38,439 bases of DNA from contig CAZTHB010000004.1 in NCBI GenBank assembly GCA_964613485.1, forward strand, positions 1 through 38,439, read 5' to 3'. A program made the translations under genes and the position numbers. Within the stretch, counting starts at the first letter, position 1. Every line of letters begins with the position of its first letter. Of this stretch, positions 23,161 to 30,867 are shown one piece after another. This DNA is from JADZGC01 sp964613485. Lineage in GTDB: Bacteria > Patescibacteriota > Saccharimonadia > CAILAD01 > GCA-016700035. Under the pieces are notes generated by a model that was not told where the DNA came from, did not search any database, and saw nothing but the letters and a program-made list of their open reading frames with translations.

Positions 23161-23185
23161 CCAGTTGAACATAATTCGTTATACT
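23157..23185 (+). promoter_or_regulatory. Promoter of the alpha/beta hydrolase gene (leaderless)
   Basis: CTGACC (23157-23162), a 17-nt spacer, and TATACT (23180-23185), ending six nt before the ATG at 23192. The -35 hexamer overlaps the stop codon of the dehydrogenase gene. Confidence 0.55.
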
Positions 23186-23191
23186 TAGGCT

Positions 23192-24028
23192 ATGCTGCCC
23201 GACTCTTTCCATAAGCTCTTTCGACTGCCATATCTGCTAAAGACAGCCCGCCACGGTCATGGCAAACAAACGATTGTCTTCCTTCACGGTATCGCGTCAT
23301 ACAAAGAGATCTGGCAGCCCGCCCTGCGAGCCCTCGGACGCGACTACACATGTATCACGGTTGATCTCCTTGGCCATGGCAAAAGCCCTAAGCCCATCAA
23401 TATCGACTACACAGTATCTACCCATTTGCGATCGTTGCGATGGACGCTTTTTTGGAAGGGGGCATGGGGAAGAAAAATTGTAGTGGGATATTCCATGGGC
23501 GGCATCATTGCTACACACTGGGCAAAAGTACGTCCGTGGTCAATCTCAAAACTCGTATTAGTCTCAATGCCGATCTATCGACGCAGCGAGGGAGCCGCCG
23601 CACGTACACGACTCGAACTCATGATTGATCAAGGTTACTTAACGTTTTATAAAGTCTTACGAAATGCACCGCGCAACTTCGTCATTCGTTCGGCTAAAAC
23701 TCTACTCGAGCATATGCGCACCCTGAGTGTGCAAGCAACACTAGACGAAGCGACATGGTATCCTGTCGTCAGCTCGCTTAAATGCACGATAGAAGAGCAA
23801 ACAACACTCGAGGATATACGGCGACTACGCAAAGACTTACCCGTCGAAGTACTATACGGCTCTCTAGATCAAGTTGTGTTAGCAAGCAACCTCAAGCATG
23901 CCTTTGCCGAGCGTCCGCGCACCCACATAACGCGCGTGATTGCTCCTCACGAGATCAAACCAAGAATGTATCATGCAATTGTTCGATCAGTTACTCGCGT
24001 GTCGGGGCATGACGAGCAGCCTGAATAA
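23192..24028 (+). CDS. Alpha/beta-hydrolase
   Basis: A 278-aa protein of the alpha/beta-hydrolase fold. The oxyanion-hole region is FLHGIASYKEIW (30-41), a second landmark is DLLGHGKSP, and the nucleophile elbow is GYSMGG with Ser101. Acid candidate: YGSLDQVVL. Histidine candidate: in IAPHEIKPRMYHAIV near the C-terminus. It has no signal peptide. Substrate unknown; esterases, C-C hydrolases and lipases share this pattern. Its 3' end overlaps the convergent LOG-family gene by 38 nt. Confidence 0.87.
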   Translation: MLPDSFHKLFRLPYLLKTARHGHGKQTIVFLHGIASYKEIWQPALRALGRDYTCITVDLLGHGKSPKPINIDYTVSTHLRSLRWTLFWKGAWGRKIVVGYSMGGIIATHWAKVRPWSISKLVLVSMPIYRRSEGAAARTRLELMIDQGYLTFYKVLRNAPRNFVIRSAKTLLEHMRTLSVQATLDEATWYPVVSSLKCTIEEQTTLEDIRRLRKDLPVEVLYGSLDQVVLASNLKHAFAERPRTHITRVIAPHEIKPRMYHAIVRSVTRVSGHDEQPE

Positions 24029-24704
24029 TTAAATCAAGATCATCCGTGACGGTGAATAACTCAAAATCTACATCAGATATATAGCCATCTTTGCGGGCGT
24101 ATGTATCGAGTTGACGTTGGATAGGATGCCAATAGCGACTGCCATAACAATAAATTGGTATCGGCTGGATCTTACGGGTCTGAACCAGTGTAATAAGTTC
24201 AAAGAATTCATCAAGCGTACCGTACCCACCTGGAAAAAATATATACATACTAGCAGCAAAACTAAGGGCTACCTTGCGAGTAAAAAAATAATGGAATGGC
24301 AGCTCTTGGTTTGCATACCTGTTGCGCGGTTCGGCATGAGCGATATCTATCGTAAAGCCAACCGACACGCCACCTGCTTCGGCAGCACCACGATTGGCCG
24401 CCTCCATAATGCCCGGCCCACCTCCGGTCACGACTGCGTAGCCAAGCTCCTTGACGAGTCGAGCTGCTAGTCGGCGAGCCTCTCCATAGTATTGATTACC
24501 CTCGGCAACCACGTTTGAGCCAAACACGCTCACGCTCTTTGGCATCGTTTCGAGTAACTTGAACGCAGCGCGAAATTCACGATCAATACGATTGATACGC
24601 TGAGAATTTTCGGGCTCAAGACCAATATCCGGCTCATACACTGCGCACATCTTTTGCAACTGGGCCCGCGAAATTTGCGAGTGCAAGTGACGATCATCAA
24701 CCAT
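23991..24704 (-). CDS. LOG-family Rossmann protein (TIGR00730-like)
   Basis: A 237-aa protein of the lysine-decarboxylase-like/LOG family. It has the nucleotide-binding start SVFGSNVVAEGNQYYGEAR, then VVTGGGPGIMEAANRGAAEA, and the defining FPGGYGTLDEFFE motif with the conserved PGGxGTxxE residues. Such proteins hydrolyse nucleoside 5'-monophosphates to release free base (cytokinin-activating LOG enzymes, purine nucleosidase PpnN). A start at ATG 24704 is preferred over 24710 because the -10 box TACAAT ends six nt before it. It is divergent from the P-type ATPase. Confidence 0.9.
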   Translation of the reverse strand: MVDDRHLHSQISRAQLQKMCAVYEPDIGLEPENSQRINRIDREFRAAFKLLETMPKSVSVFGSNVVAEGNQYYGEARRLAARLVKELGYAVVTGGGPGIMEAANRGAAEAGGVSVGFTIDIAHAEPRNRYANQELPFHYFFTRKVALSFAASMYIFFPGGYGTLDEFFELITLVQTRKIQPIPIYCYGSRYWHPIQRQLDTYARKDGYISDVDFELFTVTDDLDLIIQAARHAPTRE

Positions 24705-24710
24705 AAGCAT

Positions 24711-24716
24711 ATTGTA
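24711..24716 (-). promoter_or_regulatory. Extended -10 box of the LOG-family gene
   Basis: Read on the minus strand: TGA-TACAAT, six nt from the chosen ATG at 24704. Confidence 0.5.
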
Positions 24717-24739
24717 TCAAACCGCGTAGATGCCCGTGC

Positions 24740-24745
24740 TACAAT
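24740..24745 (+). promoter_or_regulatory. Extended -10 box upstream of the P-type ATPase
   Basis: TGC-TACAAT. Six nt further is an ATG at 24752 that is out of frame with the ATPase and opens the short leader frame described separately. The box lies only 24 nt from the opposite-strand -10 box. Confidence 0.5.
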
Positions 24746-24751
24746 ACACTT

Positions 24752-24790
24752 ATGCATATGTGCCAGGCACAATGGTCGGTACGAACATGA
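24752..24790 (+). CDS. Possible 12-aa leader peptide coupled to the ATPase
   Basis: From the ATG placed six nt after the -10 box, translation reads MHMCQAQWSVRT and stops at TGA, which overlaps the ATPase ATG at 24787 as ATGA. The peptide holds Met, His and Cys close together (MHMC), which can bind metal, but this may be chance. If real, it would couple ATPase synthesis to leader translation. The evidence is positional only. Confidence 0.3.
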   Translation: MHMCQAQWSVRT

Positions 24791-27105
24791 AATCGTCACG
24801 CGCTCGATTTTGGAAAGATATCGGTGCGATCGTACAACGCCACACTCTTACCATTGTGACGTTGGTGATGAGTAGCGTGATTATATTGCTCTTATGGTTC
24901 GGCGAATTACGCGACGCGCTCTTTCTTTCTAGTGTGCTACTCATCAATATCTTCGGCGGTATCTTTCAAGAAATACGCGCCAGGCTCGTTCTCGAACGCC
25001 TAGCCAGTACACTCCCGCACACCGCTCGCCGTCTGTTGCCAGATGGCGAGATCGAAGAAATCAACAGCGAACTCGTTAGTATCCATGACTTGATCGCAGT
25101 GCAAGCAGGAGACCAGATACCGGTCGACGGCCAGATTGTTTCAGCTATTGGCTTCGAAATTAACGAAGCGTTCTTAACCGGCGAGTCAACGAGTATTGTC
25201 AAAAGGAGCCACCAAGCCGCATATGCTGGTAGCTTCGTCACCGCAGGCCAAGCCACCCTCCGTGTGATCGCTACAGGGGAGGGAACGAAGCTTGGAACCA
25301 TGACCGACCAAGTCAAGAAACACGAGTGGCACAGCACGCCGATCCAGAGAGCGTTAGCGGGACTTATTAGTATTCTCAGCTATGTGCTGCTGGTTGCTGT
25401 CGCTGGATTGGCTATTCGTCGACACTATGTAGGCGAAGATCCTGTCGCGCTCATCAAGCAAATTGCTGCACTCACCGGCACGATCATACCTGAGGGGCTC
25501 ATCCTCGCCTCAACGCTTCTCTTTGCCTACGGTGCTATACGACTCCTGAGACGACAGGTGCTTTTGCAGCACATTCACTCTGCCGAAGCGCTCGCCAGAC
25601 TTCAGATACTCTGTCTCGACAAAACTGGCACCCTCACCGAACAAAAAGTCTCGCTCGCAGAGGTGATCCCGCATACCGGAACAACCAAACCAGGCCTCAT
25701 ACGCGCCGCACAAACTTACTTCGCAGCCTCAGACCCAGATAGTGCCCTAGCCGCCGCACTCGGTGCTCATAGGAGCAATGGGGGCACAGTCACAACAAGC
25801 TTCGCCAGCGAACGACGCTACGGGGCTGTCCTCTCACGAGGAATTCAACTCGTCGTCGGCGCGCCAGAAGCACTCTCGCAACGCTTCACTATTGCACTGA
25901 CGGCGCGAATGATGGCCGAGATTAGACGCTTAACATCATCGGGACAGCGGGTTATTATCGTTGCCTCCACTGAGACAAAAACTCGGCTTAAGGCTAAAAC
26001 ACGGCTCAAGCTCATGGGCATCATATCCTTCGAACAATCTATTAAGCCTTCTGCCGCGCGTACGCTCAATTTCTTCAAGCAACGTGCAGTCGCAGTAAAA
26101 ATTATTTCCGGTGATCATCCGGCCGCAGTCAAGGCTGTAGCTCACAAACTCAATCTCATTGAAGATCAGGAGAAAGTAATTCTAGGATCGGCATTGATGC
26201 AGAAGGAGCCACACGAACTCATTACATTAGTCCGCGAACACTCGCTGTTTGCTCGTGTCTCACCTCAACAAAAAGCCCAGCTCATTCAAGCTTGTCGCAA
26301 AATTGGGTATACCGGAATGGTGGGGGATGGCGCCAACGACGCACTCGCTATCAAGAAAGCCGACCTCGGCATCAGTATGTTTGATGCCGCAGCTATCACG
26401 CGGTCTGTGGCGGATATCGTGTTACTCAAGAACGAGTTCAGCGATCTGCCACGTGGAGTACGTCTAGCAGATTCGATTATCACAACCATGGAGCTTATCG
26501 GATCACTCTTCCTTAATAAAGTGATTATCGGAATTACGCTACTTATCACAGCCTTCATAACAGCTACGCCATACCCGTTCTCGCCACGAAACATTACCGT
26601 GCTCAACTATTTCATAATCGGCCTTCCGATACTGATTTGGACACTGTACCCACGAGACAGAAGACGTTCAGCTTTTGAGCCCGGCTATCTACGCCAAATC
26701 ATGCCATTTGTACTTACCAACGGCATCATCACATCTGTAGCTAGTGTGACTGCTTTTCTCATGGCAAGACTGTACAACATAGACATTCAGATGACACTAT
26801 TTGCGACGACCCTGGTACTCGGTGTGGGCATGCTGATCATCGCACCCCGTGCTCTCGACATCACTTCAACTCGAGGCTATGGACAACGAGTTATTGCCGG
26901 AATAGTTTTCACATTTGTGGTCTTAGCGGTTATTTTCTTCATCGACCCCGTACGTATATTTTTCGGTCTCCACGAGTTACAAGCTGACTGGGTAGCACTC
27001 GGGCTCGCAATTGCTGGAGCAGCCCTAGTAGTCCAGTTCGCTTCAGTGCATAGACACGTCATGTCGCGCATAGGCCTATGGATCAGCGCCAATGGAAGAC
27101 TATAG
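24787..27105 (+). CDS. CtpE-like cation-transporting P-type ATPase
   Basis: A 772-aa P-type ATPase. It has the actuator motif TGES (131-134), phosphorylation site DKTGTLTE (Asp278), hinge motif GDGANDA (Asp514) and a membrane motif IPEGL in M4, as in Ca2+-type pumps. The stretch RDALF...NIFGGIFQEIRARLVLERLA resembles actinobacterial CtpE, a calcium-related transporter, and lacks N-terminal heavy-metal domains. About ten TMs are predicted, with four in the last 200 residues. Ion specificity is an inference. The ATG at 24787 overlaps the stop of a possible leader peptide; ATG 24772 is an alternative in-frame start. Confidence 0.85.
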   Translation: MKSSRARFWKDIGAIVQRHTLTIVTLVMSSVIILLLWFGELRDALFLSSVLLINIFGGIFQEIRARLVLERLASTLPHTARRLLPDGEIEEINSELVSIHDLIAVQAGDQIPVDGQIVSAIGFEINEAFLTGESTSIVKRSHQAAYAGSFVTAGQATLRVIATGEGTKLGTMTDQVKKHEWHSTPIQRALAGLISILSYVLLVAVAGLAIRRHYVGEDPVALIKQIAALTGTIIPEGLILASTLLFAYGAIRLLRRQVLLQHIHSAEALARLQILCLDKTGTLTEQKVSLAEVIPHTGTTKPGLIRAAQTYFAASDPDSALAAALGAHRSNGGTVTTSFASERRYGAVLSRGIQLVVGAPEALSQRFTIALTARMMAEIRRLTSSGQRVIIVASTETKTRLKAKTRLKLMGIISFEQSIKPSAARTLNFFKQRAVAVKIISGDHPAAVKAVAHKLNLIEDQEKVILGSALMQKEPHELITLVREHSLFARVSPQQKAQLIQACRKIGYTGMVGDGANDALAIKKADLGISMFDAAAITRSVADIVLLKNEFSDLPRGVRLADSIITTMELIGSLFLNKVIIGITLLITAFITATPYPFSPRNITVLNYFIIGLPILIWTLYPRDRRRSAFEPGYLRQIMPFVLTNGIITSVASVTAFLMARLYNIDIQMTLFATTLVLGVGMLIIAPRALDITSTRGYGQRVIAGIVFTFVVLAVIFFIDPVRIFFGLHELQADWVALGLAIAGAALVVQFASVHRHVMSRIGLWISANGRL

Positions 27106-27159
27106 CATAAGCTCCATAAGGCTTGTCACAAATTAACCTGACCGTCACAATAAGTACAT

Positions 27160-28089
27160 ATGATAGTAATTCGACGACTACTCTTAAGCTTGATGGCGAT
27201 CTTGTTCCCACTCATCGTAGTCGGCTATGTAGTAACCTCACTTGTAAGCTCCGGCGTCAGCGCTAATTCACTCCTGAAAGAATCGGGTGTCTATACACTG
27301 GTTGGAGAGCAAATGCGCACAGCGATCGTTAGTTCGCAGCGTATACCAGAGCAGTACCAAGCCTTATTTACAAAATCAGTCAATGAAGCAGTTACTGACT
27401 CAGCAGTGGAGTCGATCATTCAGCCTGCCATGGTCGACATAGCCACATGGCTCCAGCAACCCCAAGAAACACCACCTCCAGACGTCATCTTAGTCATCAA
27501 GCCAGTCAAGGACTCGCTCATCGCTGCACTTGAGACAAATGGCCTGCCAGCAATGGAACTGACATACTTCAAGTCCACGCTCACCCAACAGGTCCCAGAC
27601 CAGATAAAGCTTTCAGGCCTCCAGCAACTCACCGGCACACAAGGCGCACAAACAACCAGTCAGGGCGAACCAGAAGCTGGCTTTATCGCGACAGTCAAAA
27701 CAATCAAGCAAGCCTATACAGCGACTCAAAACACGCTCATGATAGCCAGCGTGGTCTTTGTGGCGCTGCTCGTAGGATATATGGTAGTTGCGCGCCTATC
27801 AAAAGTTAGTATGTTTCTGGCACCCTCATTAACGCTGAGTATCGAAAGCGGCATCCTGCTGGTACTATCATTTATAGTACCAATGTTCCTTAATGCAACA
27901 TCGGCTGCGGCAGATATGCAGATTCCGCTAAGGCTCTTGAAGCAAGTCATCAGCGCCCTGACAGGACCGAGCTTAATACTATTCGTCATTTCACTCTGTA
28001 TATATGTAATCACACTACTCATGTGGCGCCGAACTCAGTTACGCCGACAGGGTGGCCCGGTCATGAGAACGAATATCCCGCGCCAATAG
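27160..28089 (+). CDS. Hypothetical membrane protein, 309 aa
   Basis: No family recognised. One N-terminal TM (about 5-28) is followed by an extracytoplasmic region of about 155 residues (helical, with PQETPPPD and TGTQGAQTTSQGEPEAG linkers), and then three TM helices (about 192-212, 222-247, 267-288) with a basic C-terminus. The single-TM / long external region / TM-cluster layout resembles the DUF families of small integral proteins, without a match I can name. It is convergent with the carotenoid elongase gene, with 15 bp between stops. Confidence 0.6.
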   Translation: MIVIRRLLLSLMAILFPLIVVGYVVTSLVSSGVSANSLLKESGVYTLVGEQMRTAIVSSQRIPEQYQALFTKSVNEAVTDSAVESIIQPAMVDIATWLQQPQETPPPDVILVIKPVKDSLIAALETNGLPAMELTYFKSTLTQQVPDQIKLSGLQQLTGTQGAQTTSQGEPEAGFIATVKTIKQAYTATQNTLMIASVVFVALLVGYMVVARLSKVSMFLAPSLTLSIESGILLVLSFIVPMFLNATSAAADMQIPLRLLKQVISALTGPSLILFVISLCIYVITLLMWRRTQLRRQGGPVMRTNIPRQ

Positions 28090-28104
28090 ACGCCCGCGCA
28101 GAGT

Positions 28105-30165
28105 TTAGAGAATTTCGGTACGGTTTTGCCAACGAGGCTTCAGAGCTTCATACTGCAGAGCAGAAACAAGCATCAAAATCATTACAATAACATTTGTAAC
28201 CGGCGCGAGAACTTGCGCAAGGAGGTTTTGCTTACTTTCCCATGCCACAACCCACCTCGGTAGAAGCTGCGCAATCAGCGCGAACATAGCGAGCGTAAAC
28301 ATCGCCTGATCCTCACGCACCAAACCATAGATAGCAATCACTAGGGGGCCAGTGAACAAGACTAATCCACCAAGGAATAACATCCACATTATTGGAAAAT
28401 GAAATCTTAAAGCCGGATACAACCGCTGAATATCATCTGCGATAATTGAGCGAGCGTCTTGATGATTTTGGCTTGTTGCAAGGTCACTGGCGCGGAACAA
28501 GCCGGCCTTGAGACCAAACCGACGTGCACGATGAAATAGCTCATGCTCTTCAAGCGGGCTAGCTTTCACCGTACGAAACCCACCATGCTCTCGAATGGGC
28601 GCTGTAGAAAGCGCCAGCACGCCACCGTGTACTGTCGAGCGCTCTGGGGCATGTAATTGCATATAGGCAGACGGATAAGCGGCAAGCAAAAAGTATTGAT
28701 TGTGACTGAGGATTGTCTTTTGGGCTAGCGATTTATTTTGATCGGCTGGAAGAAGTGACATTAGCTGTAATCGCTTGGTGCTCATAATGCTAGCTATCTG
28801 AGCGAGCGCGTTTGGGTGTAGTACTGTGTCGGCGGAAACCAAGACGGCGTACTCACCACTAGCGCTCTGCAAAAGCTGATCTGCCGCCCATGCCTGAACA
28901 CTCCAACCCGACTTTATCGGATCGATTTTCTTAATCTTTAGCTTAGGATCTTGGTATGATTGTGCGATCTTGAGCGTATTATCATCAGAGTTAAGATCTG
29001 TAAACAATATCTCAAAATCAGGATAATTTTGTCCCAAAGCTGCTAGAAGCGTACTAGCTACATTCTCTGCTTGATTGTAGGTATAGATCAATATCGAGAC
29101 CCGGGGCCACTCATCCAATCGAGTCGTTGCAGGTCGACGGAACAAAGCAAGATTATACATAATAAGCCCAAGCTGCGCGAAGCTCGCTAGAATGGTCACG
29201 ATCAAAAATACATCGAACTTAGCGGGGCCTAGTCGAAAGGGATCTGCCAACCAAAGCATCAGCTGAGTCAGCCAGAACCCAACGATAAAGTTTAGCCACA
29301 TAAAATTTGTCCACGCCCGTCGGTATTCTTTAGACTGCGCGTCAGAAGTGTACTTAAGAAAAAAGCTCGCATTAAGCACATATGGGAACAATAACAGTGC
29401 TGCAAGCAGTGAGACTGGCGGCTGAATGAACGCAACGCTCAAGCATGAGAGCGCGTACATTACGATCGAGAAGCGAATGGTTTGGCGTGCGCCCCATTGC
29501 GTCGCAATCGAACGAATACCAGCAGCGCGGTCAGGCTCAATGTCTTGAATTGCCCCGATCGCGTGACTCGCCATACCCCAAAAGAAAAATGCCGTCAGAG
29601 GAAGGTCGAATAAATGATGACTAGGGCTCGCAAGAAATCCCACGAAGGCTGGCCCCACGAAGTGTAATGAGGAATTGATCGAATCAAGTAGAGGCACTTC
29701 TTTAAAACGGAGACCCTTTACCGAGTAGCTCAGCGCCAATATAACAACCGCACCCATTGCGATGAGGCTCGCGCGATCGAGGATCTGCCAAAGCCATATT
29801 CCCCAAGCGAGAGTCGTGATGACAATCACCGACCATATAATACCGCGACGCTCTGGAGCGACAATACTACCCTCAATGCCACCTTTGCGAGGATTCTTCA
29901 GATCCGACTCAAAATCAAAAATGTCGTTTACGCCATAAACAAGCAAGTTGTATGGAAAGAGAAAGTAGGTCGCAAGTGCCCAAAATATCTGATCAAAAGT
30001 ACCGCCAGCAAATAGATAAGCCGCCACAAACGGAACGGCCGTATTAATCCAGCTCAAAGGACGACTCGACATAAATACTTCGCGCAAGGACTGCGCAAGC
30101 CCAGATGAGCTAGGTTTGCTTGCGGGGTGTTTTCTTCGCGTTGTCATGGGGTGTTTTCTTTTCAT
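28105..30165 (-). CDS. Fused UbiA prenyltransferase (lycopene elongase-like) and GT2 glycosyltransferase
   Basis: A 686-aa two-domain membrane protein. Residues about 35-335 are a UbiA prenyltransferase with both Mg-diphosphate motifs: NDIFDFESD (80-88) and QDIEPD (207-212). In a carotenoid cluster this matches the CrtEb/CrtE2 lycopene elongase group, which adds C5 units to make C50 carotenoids. Residues about 355-600 are a GT2 domain (VSILIYTYNQAEN, FTDLNSDDNT) whose DxD site reads SAD (444-446), followed by three TMs. Actinobacteria carry elongase and glycosyltransferase (CrtX) as separate genes; here they are one chain. The start overlaps the cyclase subunit gene by 56 nt; Met7 is an alternative. 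The specific reaction is inferred from context. Confidence 0.82.
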   Translation of the reverse strand: MKRKHPMTTRRKHPASKPSSSGLAQSLREVFMSSRPLSWINTAVPFVAAYLFAGGTFDQIFWALATYFLFPYNLLVYGVNDIFDFESDLKNPRKGGIEGSIVAPERRGIIWSVIVITTLAWGIWLWQILDRASLIAMGAVVILALSYSVKGLRFKEVPLLDSINSSLHFVGPAFVGFLASPSHHLFDLPLTAFFFWGMASHAIGAIQDIEPDRAAGIRSIATQWGARQTIRFSIVMYALSCLSVAFIQPPVSLLAALLLFPYVLNASFFLKYTSDAQSKEYRRAWTNFMWLNFIVGFWLTQLMLWLADPFRLGPAKFDVFLIVTILASFAQLGLIMYNLALFRRPATTRLDEWPRVSILIYTYNQAENVASTLLAALGQNYPDFEILFTDLNSDDNTLKIAQSYQDPKLKIKKIDPIKSGWSVQAWAADQLLQSASGEYAVLVSADTVLHPNALAQIASIMSTKRLQLMSLLPADQNKSLAQKTILSHNQYFLLAAYPSAYMQLHAPERSTVHGGVLALSTAPIREHGGFRTVKASPLEEHELFHRARRFGLKAGLFRASDLATSQNHQDARSIIADDIQRLYPALRFHFPIMWMLFLGGLVLFTGPLVIAIYGLVREDQAMFTLAMFALIAQLLPRWVVAWESKQNLLAQVLAPVTNVIVMILMLVSALQYEALKPRWQNRTEIL

Positions 30166-30454
30166 AATAATTCATCCAAGCTTCATATAATGCTTGAGCC
30201 ATATACAATCCTACCACCAAGTAGGCTAGATCTTCTATCGGCCACGAGATCATTTTGATTCCGAGTACTTTATTCCAGTCGTAGCGCACGATAGGGAGGG
30301 AAGTGAGGTAGGTATTAAAAATCACCATCATCAGATAACAAAAGCCCGTCACAATCAGCATACGCCGGCTAGCTCGATAACCCAAACGCTGCACGATAAG
30401 CCATGCAAGCAACATAAATGCGCAACCGAGCAATATATACGTGTAGCGCATCAT
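30110..30454 (-). CDS. crtYd: Lycopene cyclase small subunit (CrtYd/CrtYf type)
   Basis: A 114-aa, three-TM subunit of the heterodimeric actinobacterial-type lycopene cyclase. The characteristic region FNTYLTSLPIVRYDW followed by LGIKMISWPIEDLAYLVV contains the PIED motif shared by CrtYd, CrtYf and archaeal/fungal fused cyclases. It pairs with the subunit encoded immediately upstream, whose stop it overlaps (ATGA). Beta- versus epsilon-ring or C50-substrate specificity cannot be read. A Lys-rich tail (KKTPHDNAKKTPRKQT) is encoded in the part overlapping the elongase gene. Confidence 0.85.
   Translation of the reverse strand: MMRYTYILLGCAFMLLAWLIVQRLGYRASRRMLIVTGFCYLMMVIFNTYLTSLPIVRYDWNKVLGIKMISWPIEDLAYLVVGLYMAQALYEAWMNYYEKKTPHDNAKKTPRKQT
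30124..30160. repeat. 13-bp direct repeat with 24-bp period in the overlap of two crt genes
   Basis: GGGGTGTTTTCTT occurs at 30124-30136 and 30148-30160. Because the period is 8 codons, it produces repeats in both frames: KKTP...KKTP in the cyclase tail and KHP...KHP at the elongase N-terminus. It looks like a tandem duplication in the overlap. Confidence 0.75.
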
Positions 30455-30843
30455 CGCAAGACCTGCTTCGTCTTCTTGGCGGTAGTTCGTTTGCGCTTAC
30501 CCTTTTTGTTGTTCTGATCATATCTATCAACCAGCTGTACGACGAGCAAAATAACGTAAGTAAGTAATGTCAAAAAAAGTATTTCTTCGAGCGGAAGATC
30601 TGGGGTGAAGAAATATATGCCCAATACATAACGAGGATTTGTCGAGAATATCTTCAGCCAGATACCAGCTATATCCCAAGTGAGATAAAAAGCCAGCATG
30701 CACCCAAGCGTTGCAAAAGTTGCCTTACGGCTAACCTGACTACGCCAAATAAGCAGTCGATAGCGCCAATCAAGCACCGCCAAGCCAGATAATGAGAAAA
30801 CCAAAATCAACGCATATGTCCACGAGGTATAGAGCCAATCCAT
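30451..30843 (-). CDS. crtYc: Lycopene cyclase small subunit (CrtYc/CrtYe type)
   Basis: A 130-aa, three-TM subunit. The conserved stretch YVLGIYFFTPDLPLEEILFL contains the PxEE motif of the CrtYc/CrtYe half of the split cyclase, and the N-terminus WTYALILVF...LAVLDWRYRL is also family-like. The ATG at 30843 lies seven nt after TATAAT on the minus strand. A longer frame to 31122 would lie entirely within crtI, so I reject it. The C-terminus is basic (NNKKGKRKRTTAKKTK), unusual for the family. It is the first gene of the leftward crt operon. Confidence 0.86.
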   Translation of the reverse strand: MDWLYTSWTYALILVFSLSGLAVLDWRYRLLIWRSQVSRKATFATLGCMLAFYLTWDIAGIWLKIFSTNPRYVLGIYFFTPDLPLEEILFLTLLTYVILLVVQLVDRYDQNNKKGKRKRTTAKKTKQVLR

Positions 30844-30850
30844 ATAGTCA

Positions 30851-30858
30851 ATTATAAT
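30851..30858. promoter_or_regulatory. Shared palindromic -10 for the divergent carotenoid operons
   Basis: ATTATAAT is its own reverse complement, so TATAAT is present on both strands: at 30853-30858 toward crtI (ATG nine nt on) and at 30856-30851 toward crtYc (ATG seven nt on). For the leftward promoter a -35-like TTGTTT lies at the correct 17-nt distance inside crtI. The rightward -35 is weak. RNA polymerase cannot occupy both at once, so the two arms may compete. Confidence 0.6.
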
Positions 30859-30867
30859 GAAGTAACT

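Noticed and set aside
23991..24028. Overlap of alpha/beta hydrolase and LOG genes as a toxin-antitoxin or antisense pair
   Set aside because: Both are full-length enzymes of normal size; a 38-nt convergent overlap is ordinary in compact genomes.
24730..24786. Upstream ATG at 24730 as ATPase start
   Set aside because: The -10 box TACAAT (24740-24745) lies downstream of that ATG, so transcripts would not include it.
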